DNA from: Burkholderiales bacterium
Lineage (GTDB): Bacteria > Pseudomonadota > Gammaproteobacteria > Burkholderiales > Burkholderiaceae_C
Direction of reading: 5' to 3'
Assembly (NCBI GenBank): GCA_016213205.1
Contig: JACRAZ010000044.1
Location: forward strand, 1 to 40,525
Length of the DNA stretch: 40,525 nucleotides
The notes under the pieces are model-generated. The model was given only the letters and a program-made list of their open reading frames with translations. It had not been told where the DNA came from and made no database searches. The position numbers and the translations under genes are program-made. This document shows, one piece after another, positions 7,327-13,783 of this stretch (its first letter is position 1; each line of letters opens with the position of its first letter).

Positions 7327-8289
7327 ATGCAGAACTTCCTCGACCCCGCCATCCTGTTCTTCGTGTTCGGGCTGGTTGCCGGCACCGTGCGCTCGAACCT
7401 CGAGATTCCGCCGCAGATCGCCCGCTTCCTTTCGCTGTACCTGTTGATGGCGCTGGGCCTGAAGGGCGGCTTCTCGCTCGCCAAATCCGGCCTTGATGCC
7501 GAGGTGCTGGTGAGCCTGGGCTGCGCCGTGCTGCTGGCCGTGGCGGTGCCGGCCCTCGGCTACGCGCTGTTGCAGCGGCGCCTGTCGCGCTACGACGCCG
7601 CGGCGGTGGCGGCCACCTACGGCTCGGTGAGTGCCGTCACCTTCATCACCGCGGCGCAGTACCTGGACACGCGCGGCCTGGCCTACGGCGGGCACATGGC
7701 CGCGGCGATGGCGTTGATGGAGTCCCCGGCCATCGTGATGGCCGTGGTGCTGGCCAACATGGCCCGCCGGCGCGAGCAGGCGGCGCCGGCCGCAGGGCCC
7801 CATGGCCTGGGCAAGGTGCTGCACGAATCCTTCACCGACGGCGCGCAACTGCTGCTGCTGGGCGCCATGGTGGTGGGCCTGGTCACCGGCGAAGCCGGGC
7901 AGCAGGCCATGCAGCCGTTCTCGGGCGAGCTGTTCAAGGGCATGCTGGCCTTCTTCCTGCTGGACATGGGCCTGATGGCGGCGCGCAACTTCGGCGCGCT
8001 GAAGGGCCGCTCGCCCTGGCTGCTGGCCTATGCGCTGGGCGGCCCGCTGGTGCACGCGGGCCTGGCGCTGGCGCTGGCCGCCGCGGCCGGCCTGGCGCCC
8101 GGAAACGGCGCGCTGCTGATGGTGCTGGCCGCCAGCGCCTCGTACATCGCCGTGCCCGCCGTGCTGCGCGAGGCGATACCCGAAGCCAGCCCATCGCTGT
8201 ATTTCGGCATGTCGCTGGGCCTGACCTTTCCGTTCAACATCCTGGTCGGGATACCACTGTATGTGGGCGTGGCGCAGCGGGTGTTGTGA
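7327..8289 (+). CDS. sbtA: SbtA-family sodium-dependent bicarbonate transporter
   Basis: This 320-residue polytopic inner-membrane protein has about ten hydrophobic segments in two related halves joined by a charged loop (RRREQAAPAAGPHG, ~residue 150). MQNFLDPAILFFVFGLVAG, YLLMALGLKGG, TYGSVSAVTFITA and the second-half FFLLDMGLMAARN plus ASASYIAVPAVLREAIPEA match the SbtA/DUF897 family. Cyanobacterial SbtA imports bicarbonate with sodium; proteobacterial homologues are usually annotated the same way without direct proof. ATG at 7327 is the first in-frame start, with GGAG rather far upstream (12 bases). Starts of this gene and the divergent LysR are 75 bp apart. No PII-like SbtB partner is present. 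Confidence 0.88.
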   Translation: MQNFLDPAILFFVFGLVAGTVRSNLEIPPQIARFLSLYLLMALGLKGGFSLAKSGLDAEVLVSLGCAVLLAVAVPALGYALLQRRLSRYDAAAVAATYGSVSAVTFITAAQYLDTRGLAYGGHMAAAMALMESPAIVMAVVLANMARRREQAAPAAGPHGLGKVLHESFTDGAQLLLLGAMVVGLVTGEAGQQAMQPFSGELFKGMLAFFLLDMGLMAARNFGALKGRSPWLLAYALGGPLVHAGLALALAAAAGLAPGNGALLMVLAASASYIAVPAVLREAIPEASPSLYFGMSLGLTFPFNILVGIPLYVGVAQRVL

Positions 8290-8401
8290 GGCGGGGTCGT
8301 GGTGATGCCACGGCCTGCTGGACCGGGCTGCGGTGCGCCCAAGGCGCCGGGGCCGCGGCATCGCGCTGCGGCTCGCCGGATTGGGGGCGATGGGGGGGCG
8401 T

Positions 8402-8758
8402 TCAGCCGATCGGGCTTTTCTCGCCGGGCCGCCGGGGGATGAGGGAGATGACGCTGCGGGTCTGGAACCGGCAGCGCTCGAGCTTGGAAACGCACAGGGT
8501 CTTGCTTTCGGGGTCGGACACCAGCGGCACGTTCTGCTGGACCAGGTCCCCCATGAGGTACGAACGGATCGCCACGTCGTGGGAGCCGTGGATGAAGCAG
8601 ACGTGCTTGCGCGTGCGGCGGTATGGGTGGGCGAATGGCCTCGAGGATGGCAATGGGAAGGACAAGAGTGGCAGCCCGGTAACCTCGCTGACGAGTGCAG
8701 GACGGGCCCAGCCGATCGGCGGCGCCTCGCAGTGGCGGCTGAGACTGATCCCAGACAT
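8402..8758 (-). CDS. Orphan reading frame, possible gene remnant
   Basis: This frame of 118 codons covers most of the 507-bp gap between sbtA and the methyltransferase gene. Its second half (HVCFIHGSHDVAIRSYLMG, then VPLVSDPESKTLCVSKLERC) has a mixed, protein-like composition unlike the Ala/Arg-rich antisense shadows around it. The first half is less convincing and no ribosome-binding site precedes the ATG at 8758. I recognise no family. It may be a small gene, the 3' part of a decayed gene at the edge of the low-GC island, or noise. The rest of the gap (8290-8401 and 8759-8796) shows nothing assignable. Confidence 0.3.
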   Translation of the reverse strand: MSGISLSRHCEAPPIGWARPALVSEVTGLPLLSFPLPSSRPFAHPYRRTRKHVCFIHGSHDVAIRSYLMGDLVQQNVPLVSDPESKTLCVSKLERCRFQTRSVISLIPRRPGEKSPIG

Positions 8759-8796
8759 CCACGGTGCACCGCCCGAGCGGCCGCGTCGACGGTCAC

Positions 8797-9507
8797 CTAC
8801 TTGGCCTTGGCCGCGACAAGCAAGAACCTCGGATAGTCAAACTCACGCCCTGCCAATTCCTCAAGTGACTCCACGGAAAATCCGGCAGTTCCGAGGCTTG
8901 ACACATAGAGCTCAAGCGGATGATGAAAGTGAGTTGTCAGATACGCAGTAGCTTCTCTCCGGATCTTGAACTCGCCTTCCACCGCGAAGGTTCTTTGATA
9001 CTTGAACCGAGGGTGCGAAGCATAGCCCCAGTAGAGTGGCCAGAAGCATGGGTGAGGAATCGTGAGGAGAAAAGGCGCGCCTCGCTTCAAGATGCGTCTT
9101 GAAGCCACAAGAAACCCCTGAAGGTCTGGCGCGCAGCTCGCGGCCATGTTCGATATAGCACACTCAAACTTCGCCCGCCTGCGAGAGAAGGTTTCAACGC
9201 TTTCCGCGACGTACTTGATCGATCGCCCGGGGTGACGAAGTCGAGCTAGCGAGATGCTTTCATTGCTCGGGTCGACTCCGACCGCAAGTGATGTGTGCTC
9301 CTCTGCACGAGCTGTAAGCCACCCAGTGCCACACCCGATGTCGACGAGAGACTTGCAGGTCTTCAGTCTAGCGAGTATCGCCGGTGCCAAAACAACGTTG
9401 GCGCTGTGATCCTTTCCCGAGGCAATCTGGTCGTCTCTGAGTGCCGCGATGGCATCCCATTCCTTCGCGATCTGCGAGAGGCTCTTAGCTTTTCGCAAGT
9501 TGAGCAT
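8797..9507 (-). CDS. Class I SAM-dependent methyltransferase
   Basis: This 236-residue Rossmann-fold methyltransferase shows motif I LVDIGCGTGWLTARA (residues 54-68), the acidic end of strand 2 in GVDPSNESISLAR (Asp79), and a strand-4 region FECAISNMAASCAPD in place of the usual aromatic motif. The N-terminal segment AKEWDAIAALRDDQIASGKD is typical of methyltransferases with a substrate-lid helix. ATG at 9507 is chosen although the frame is open upstream. It lies inside the upstream gene, giving a 23-base overlap that suggests coupled translation. Codon use and GC content are clearly lower than in flanking genes, indicating transfer. No DNA-methyltransferase motif (DPPY, NPPY) is visible, so a small-molecule, lipid or RNA/protein substrate is more likely. 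The substrate is unknown. Confidence 0.88.
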   Translation of the reverse strand: MLNLRKAKSLSQIAKEWDAIAALRDDQIASGKDHSANVVLAPAILARLKTCKSLVDIGCGTGWLTARAEEHTSLAVGVDPSNESISLARLRHPGRSIKYVAESVETFSRRRAKFECAISNMAASCAPDLQGFLVASRRILKRGAPFLLTIPHPCFWPLYWGYASHPRFKYQRTFAVEGEFKIRREATAYLTTHFHHPLELYVSSLGTAGFSVESLEELAGREFDYPRFLLVAAKAK

Positions 9508-10117
9508 GTGCCGCTCGAATCGCGCGAATGAGGTCGATAGCCATCGAGTATGTGGGATGCGATGAATCAAGCTCCTCGATTGTGTGTGGCTCATTAGGCT
9601 TCTTCCGCCCAACTGCCACATACGAAGATGCCGGATTGCCGGAATTTGCGACCGTAAATCGCGTCACCGGGTCAAAGCCCAGCGGGCCATAGGCGATCAG
9701 CTCTGCGCCAAGCTCAGCCAGACGTTCCACTGCCGGCGTACTCTTGTGAACAAGGAAGGTGAGTTCGCCACGCTTCGCCTTGTCCTGCAAGAGTGCGTAG
9801 ATGCGCTGTTCGGAGATCCAGCTCGCGTCGCGCGAACAAATCTCACACCGCCCGCTGTCACGGAGCAGGGCATGCATGTAGTCGTTAATCTGAGGTTGGT
9901 TCCTGTAGGTCTTGGCCGCGCGTCTCCGCTCATCACGGATGTCACTAATGGCAGCGGCGCCGAAGATCAACACAATCGCACCCAGCGTGGCGACTTGGAA
10001 AACAGTCAGTGACCCGGCAGGGGGGCGCAGGGTGAGGAAGAGCCCCGCTAGGGAGGCGGCAGCGGCGAGCCAGTTCAGTAGAGCCTTCACGCACAAGATT
10101 CTAGACGCACGGATCAC
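9485..10117 (-). CDS. Two-TM membrane protein with PLD-like cytosolic domain, coupled to methyltransferase
   Basis: This 210-residue protein has two N-terminal transmembrane helices (about 12-30, LLNWLAAAASLAGLFLTL, and 40-57, VFQVATLGAIVLIFGAAA). A basic linker DIRDERRRAAK follows, then a soluble domain from ~residue 75. The pattern CEICSRDASWIS, GELTFLVHKS, LAELGAELIAYG, RFTVANSG, SSYVAVGRK resembles the strand/helix order of one phospholipase-D-like lobe, but no HxKxxxxD catalytic motif is present, so a sensory or binding role is more likely. The start is GTG at 10117; GTG at 10090 is an alternative. Low-GC codon use matches the downstream methyltransferase, which it overlaps by 23 bases. 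Similar short-TM plus sensor-domain proteins occur in phage-defence loci; that link is inference. Confidence 0.72.
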   Translation of the reverse strand: MIRASRILCVKALLNWLAAAASLAGLFLTLRPPAGSLTVFQVATLGAIVLIFGAAAISDIRDERRRAAKTYRNQPQINDYMHALLRDSGRCEICSRDASWISEQRIYALLQDKAKRGELTFLVHKSTPAVERLAELGAELIAYGPLGFDPVTRFTVANSGNPASSYVAVGRKKPNEPHTIEELDSSHPTYSMAIDLIRAIRAAHAQLAKS

Positions 10118-10163
10118 ACCAAAGCTGCCCTCGGTGGACTTCCGCTTCTAGCCGAGTCCGTGA

Positions 10164-10271
10164 GTTCGCCGGGATGCCAGGAAGCGGCCGTTCGGGACCG
10201 GCGGAGGCGCCCAGTTGCTGTCTTCGACGACAGACTGCTCCCTGGATTCATGGTTAGTCATCCCGGCGAAC
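10164..10271. repeat. 13-bp perfect inverted repeat enclosing 82 bp
   Basis: GTTCGCCGGGATG at 10164-10176 is matched exactly by its reverse complement CATCCCGGCGAAC at 10259-10271. The 82-bp interior can fold further: CTGTC/GACAG around TTCGAC, and CCAGG near the left arm with CCTGG near the right arm. It occupies most of the 208-bp gap between the two-TM gene and the DUF262 gene. Possible readings are a structured RNA, a degenerate integron-type recombination site or a small non-autonomous element. Canonical attC core sites (GTTRRRY/RYYYAAC) are not clear. Confidence 0.6.
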
Positions 10272-10299
10272 CACGCGCAAGTTGGTCACGCGCGTTCGC

Positions 10300-10316
10300 G
10301 CCGGAGGGCCTCCGGC
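10300..10316 (-). terminator. Terminator-like hairpin after the DUF262 gene
   Basis: GCCGGAG (10300-10306) and CTCCGGC (10310-10316) form a perfect 7-bp stem with a GGC loop, 9 bases beyond the DUF262 stop codon on the reverse strand. No U-tract follows, so termination would be weak or Rho-assisted. Confidence 0.45.
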
Positions 10317-10325
10317 TCTGAAGTC

Positions 10326-11966
10326 CTAAGCGGCAGCATTCCAGCCTGCTTGAAGCTTGGCGCGCTCGTTGATGACGTTTGCACGAGCGGCTAGAAACGC
10401 GTCGTAGTCATCAGCCAACGCCGCATTGATGGCGGCTTCGCCGATCAGGTTGGTGGCGAGCCAAGCGCGGGCCTCGGCACCATGTTCGGCAAGTAGCGTT
10501 GCCACGTACTCGGAAGGAGCTCGGTCACTGATCAGCTTATTGCTCGCCGACGAGAGGTAGACCATGTTGGCCAAGGATGAAATCCGAGATGCCGCCACAC
10601 CCTTCTTCCGTAGGAACGCCTGAGGAAAGAAGTGATGAAACTCCTTGCTGTTCTGCCATGCGAGCGCCTTGTCAACGTCGATGGCCTGTCCGGTGAGAAA
10701 GTCCTTGGGACCTTGGTATGCAAGGACGATTGCCAGAATCTTTGAGTGGGCGCTGTTTCCGCGAAACGTCCGCGAACTCCATAGACTTGGGACGGAAACT
10801 TGAAAGCCCATGTCTAGGGCATCCATTTTTCCGTTTGCAAACTCGGCAATTCCAGTCAAGTCCACGGCCATCATTCCGGAATTCCATCCGCTGAAGTAGC
10901 CGCTGATGCCACTTCGCCAGAACCAGTTCTCGATGGCACGCCACTGTTGAGCAGTTGGCATTGGTATGCGGCGCAACACTTCGGCAAGCACGACGACCTG
11001 GTTCGTGTACGGAACGACCGCAAACGATGGAACCTTGATGTGTGTGGACAGAAAGTCGACGGCCCTCTTATAGCCTTCTGCAGTATCTGCGGTCCCGGCC
11101 TTTAGCACATCGGGCTTGCGGTTACGAAGCTCATCAATGCTCTCGACCGTGAACGCGCCACCGACCGCTGCAGACACGTTGCGAAGGATTGCCTTGCGGT
11201 CGATCCCTTCAAACGACTTGGCAGCGAGCACTTCGCGGATTGCGTCGATCGAGTCGACGAGGTCGAAATCCGGGCTCCAAGTCGCTGCCCGCATCAGATC
11301 GACGATCGTCAGTCGTGTACCGGTGCTGTTAATTCGCTCAAAGATCGGTGCCACGTCCGCGAGAGGCATGTCGCCAAGGGTTACCGTGGCAACCTTGTAG
11401 TCCTTGAAGCGATTGAAGAGTTCCTTGGCTGCGTCAGCGAGTTCCTTCTGCCCCGAGGACTCCAGCAATGCGACATGCTGGAAGAAGGTTGCCGGATCCG
11501 GTATACGGTTGAGGCGCATCTGATGGAGCGGCGGCTCATCCATCGTGTCGAGGTGCAGGAATGACCTGGCCTTGAGGTCGTACACGACATTCCACGGGCT
11601 GCTTGCCTCTCCTCCGTTCCAGTAGAGAGCGCCACAGATGGAGGACAGTCGTTGCTGCCCATCGAGCAGGTAGTTGACCGGGTAGTCTGGCTTGGGCTGG
11701 GCGATTTCGAGGTCGGCAATGCGCCCCTCGCTGCGAAGTTCCTGCCTACTCTGCCAGAGGAGGATGCTGCCGATCGGGTAGTTGCGGGCTACTGAGTCGA
11801 GAAGATCGATGACCTGCGATCTCTCCCACACAAACTCACGTTGGAACTTGGGTAGGTAGATGTCGCCAGTGAGAATCCGCTTGGCGAGGTCGTCAATGCG
11901 ATCGACGGATGGTTGGGGATCTTTGATTGGCTTTACAGGTGCGGGGGCGGCAGCAGCGTTGCTCAT
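10326..11966 (-). CDS. DUF262-HNH (GmrSD/SspE-like) putative defence nuclease
   Basis: This 546-residue protein has an N-terminal DUF262 domain: YLPKFQREFVWERSQVIDLL (residues 38-55), the nucleotide-pocket motif LLDGQQRL (100-107) and FERINSTGTRLTIVDL (209-224). The C-terminal domain carries EFHHFFPQAFL (442-452) followed by SLANMVYL and SNKLISDRAPSEYV, the His/Asn layout of DUF1524-type HNH nucleases. Fusions of these two domains include the GmrSD/BrxU type IV restriction enzymes, which cut modified phage DNA, and SspE of phosphorothioate defence. The DGQQR motif couples NTP binding to nuclease control. ATG at 11966 has GAGGAA at good spacing. GC content is well below that of flanking genes. 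Which DNA modification it senses is unknown, and no dnd/ssp or BREX genes are in view. Confidence 0.85.
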   Translation of the reverse strand: MSNAAAAPAPVKPIKDPQPSVDRIDDLAKRILTGDIYLPKFQREFVWERSQVIDLLDSVARNYPIGSILLWQSRQELRSEGRIADLEIAQPKPDYPVNYLLDGQQRLSSICGALYWNGGEASSPWNVVYDLKARSFLHLDTMDEPPLHQMRLNRIPDPATFFQHVALLESSGQKELADAAKELFNRFKDYKVATVTLGDMPLADVAPIFERINSTGTRLTIVDLMRAATWSPDFDLVDSIDAIREVLAAKSFEGIDRKAILRNVSAAVGGAFTVESIDELRNRKPDVLKAGTADTAEGYKRAVDFLSTHIKVPSFAVVPYTNQVVVLAEVLRRIPMPTAQQWRAIENWFWRSGISGYFSGWNSGMMAVDLTGIAEFANGKMDALDMGFQVSVPSLWSSRTFRGNSAHSKILAIVLAYQGPKDFLTGQAIDVDKALAWQNSKEFHHFFPQAFLRKKGVAASRISSLANMVYLSSASNKLISDRAPSEYVATLLAEHGAEARAWLATNLIGEAAINAALADDYDAFLAARANVINERAKLQAGWNAAA

Positions 11967-12358
11967 TGGCGTTCCTCACTTGGGTCTCCTGCATTCTCCC
12001 GGATCGCCAGCTTCAGGACGCGAAGCGAGCTGACGCCCAAGCTACCGCCGCCCGGCACACGCATGACCGATGCGGGCCGCCTTCGCGTGCCGCGGCCGCG
12101 CGACCGCTCCATGGCAAGCAAACCCGGACAGCGTATGTCTCTGACTGGTCGTCCGCGTCTGTTCGGGCTGAGGGGAAGCAGACGGACGCGCTGCGCCGGA
12201 TCGGCTCGCGGAAGTCTATGGCCGCTACACCTCGTACTGCTGACGTTCGTGCGTCCCGCGATCGCAAGGTCCAAGGGCTGCTTGATGGCAGTCAGCGTGA
12301 GTTCGGCCTTCCCACCGGACCGGCAGCAACCGCTGCAAAGACGCCCGTCCTGATGCGG
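11967..12358. other. 392-bp stretch without a recognisable gene
   Basis: No convincing coding frame, RNA gene or terminal repeat is seen between the DUF262 start and the GGDEF remnant. Composition shifts from the low-GC island toward the host average near 12,000-12,100, suggesting an island boundary. The DUF262 promoter should lie in 11,970-12,050, but I could not pick a clear -35/-10 pair. Just past the right end, ACCCGG (12362-12367) and CCGGGT (12372-12377) form a 6-bp hairpin. Confidence 0.5.
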
Positions 12359-12718
12359 TCAACCCGGCCTTCCGGGTGTTGGCTCGCAGGTCGTGTAACC
12401 CACCACCACCACCCGATTCCTCCCCCCCCCCCGCTTGGCCTCGTACAGCGCCGCATCCGCGCGCTCCACGCACACGGTGCAGGCCAGGCCGCTGGCCGGC
12501 TGCATGGACACCACGCCCACGCTGATGGTCACCACGCCGTGGGTGGCGGGTTCGTGGGGCAAGCGCAGGGCTTCCACGTGGCTGCGCAGGCGTTCGGCCA
12601 CCACCAGGGCGCCGGGGGCATCGGTTTCGGGCAGCACGATGGCGAATTCCTCCCCGCCATAACGCGCGGCCAGGTCGGAGGCGGGGCGCACGCCGCGTTC
12701 GGTCTGCGGGGCGCGGTA
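12359..12718 (-). pseudogene. Truncated GGDEF remnant, duplicate of the mega-protein's 3' end
   Basis: Read in reverse, this open stretch encodes only the last part of a diguanylate cyclase domain: GVRPASDLAARYGGEEFAIV, LPETDAPGALVVAERLRSHV, then THGVVTISVGVVSMQPASGL and VERADAALYEAKRGGGRNRV. It is nearly identical to the C-terminus of the kinase-GGDEF protein encoded at 13784-18784, both in protein and over ~280 bp of DNA. An in-frame TGA (12719-12721) and unrelated sequence lie where the first half of the domain should be, so it cannot make a working cyclase. It differs at scattered positions (AARY versus VARY, HEPATH versus HQPATH), implying an old duplication or a relic of a second related gene. 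Its 3' end has an expanded C-run. Confidence 0.85.
12422..12432. repeat. Run of 11 cytosines in the GGDEF remnant
   Basis: The remnant has eleven consecutive C where the intact copy has seven (13818-13824). The run lies in the codons for the terminal Gly-rich segment (KRGGGRNR versus KRGGRNR). Long homopolymers are prone to slippage, so the length may vary between isolates or be a sequencing error. Confidence 0.8.
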
Positions 12719-12797
12719 TCAGGTCGGCGCTGAGGCGCGCCGGTCGGGCAAGGTGCGAGTCGCTCCTATCGGTTGCCCAGCGTGTCCGCTTCGGCGG

Positions 12798-13589
12798 TCA
12801 GTGCTTCGGCAGGAGCCGGTCACATTCGAGCTTGACAACGCTATAGCACTCGCACACGCGGTCTTCCAGGCCCGCGCGCTCCAGTACTTCCACGTGGCCG
12901 CGGGCATACCGGATCAGGCCGGCCTGCTGCAGCGTCAGGGCCGCCGCGGTGACGCTTTCGCGGCGCACGCCGAGCCTGCCTGCGAGCATTTCCTGCGTGG
13001 CCTGCAGGTCGGTTCCCTGCACGCGGTCCAGGCTCAGCAGGAGCAGCCGGCACAGCTGCTGTTCGACCGAGTGGTGCCGATTGCAGGTGGCCGTCTGGGT
13101 GATCTGCGTCAGCAGGGCCTGCAGGTAGTGCAGCAGCAATTGCATGACGGCGCCGCCTCGGTTGAACTCTTCGATGACGACATGGCCCCGCATCCGATAC
13201 CCCTGACCGGCGCTATGCACCACCGCACGGCCATTGGTCGACATGCCGCCCATCAACAGCGGCACGCCGACGACGCCGTCGCTGCCGACGGCGGCCACTT
13301 CCGCGCAATGACCATCCGCCGTCTGGTTCTGCAGCGAGACGATGGCGGACGTGGGGAAGTGCACGTGGCTGACGCCGTGGCCCGATTCGTACAGCACCTG
13401 GCCAAGCGGCATCTCGACCGGTTCCAACTGCTCAGACCAGCGTGCGCGGTCAGCGGCAGGCAGCGCCGCGAGCAACTGGTTGTCCTGCAGGGCCAGGCCT
13501 GCCGGCACCGCCGGCTTCAAGCGAAGGCAGGGCGGGGGCTGGGGGCACCCGGGCGTGACGGTTCGCAGCGGCACATGGATGGCATGCAT
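12798..13589 (-). CDS. Crp/Fnr-family transcriptional regulator
   Basis: This 263-residue regulator has a cyclic-nucleotide-binding-like beta-roll (residues ~35-150: DNQLLAALPAADRARW, MPLGQVLYESG, HVHFPTSAIVSLQ, GSDGVVGVPLLMGG), a dimerisation helix, and a C-terminal winged helix. The latter includes TDLQATQEMLAGRLGVRRES, VTAAALTLQQAGLIRYARG and HVEVLERAGLE. The phosphate-binding RxS of true CRP is missing and no Fnr-type N-terminal cysteine cluster is present. It belongs to the broad Crp/Fnr group often called 'Crp/Fnr family, TR_Crp_2', whose effector is mostly unknown. ATG at 13589 is used, with GGAG about 10 bases upstream. It lies between the intact and remnant GGDEF copies, transcribed in the same direction. 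Confidence 0.87.
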   Translation of the reverse strand: MHAIHVPLRTVTPGCPQPPPCLRLKPAVPAGLALQDNQLLAALPAADRARWSEQLEPVEMPLGQVLYESGHGVSHVHFPTSAIVSLQNQTADGHCAEVAAVGSDGVVGVPLLMGGMSTNGRAVVHSAGQGYRMRGHVVIEEFNRGGAVMQLLLHYLQALLTQITQTATCNRHHSVEQQLCRLLLLSLDRVQGTDLQATQEMLAGRLGVRRESVTAAALTLQQAGLIRYARGHVEVLERAGLEDRVCECYSVVKLECDRLLPKH

Positions 13590-13783
13590 GACAGGGCGCT
13601 CCGAGAGTGGCTGAGGACCACACTATTCGCATCCGTGCGGCGCCGGTCTGTCAGTTGAGTCGTCGCCTGCCAGTAGGGCACCGACTACACCGGGCTTTCG
13701 TGGGCATGGCCCATTCGGCAGGGCCGTCCACGGTGCCACGCACGGGCACGTCGGCGCCTTGCCGACGACCCCCCACCCGCCTT

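Noticed and set aside
8797..9507. Methyltransferase as a DNA restriction-modification enzyme
   Set aside because: No DPPY/NPPY/SPPY or PCQ-type catalytic motif. The fold pattern is that of small class I enzymes, so modification of phage or host DNA is not supported.
10164..10271. Inverted repeat as a canonical integron attC site
   Set aside because: Strict GTTRRRY and RYYYAAC core sites are not found at the ends, and no integron integrase or other cassettes are present. The repeat is kept as an unexplained element.
10164..10271. Inverted repeat as a retron-type msr-msd RNA
   Set aside because: No reverse transcriptase gene lies on either side and the interior lacks an obvious branching-G context.
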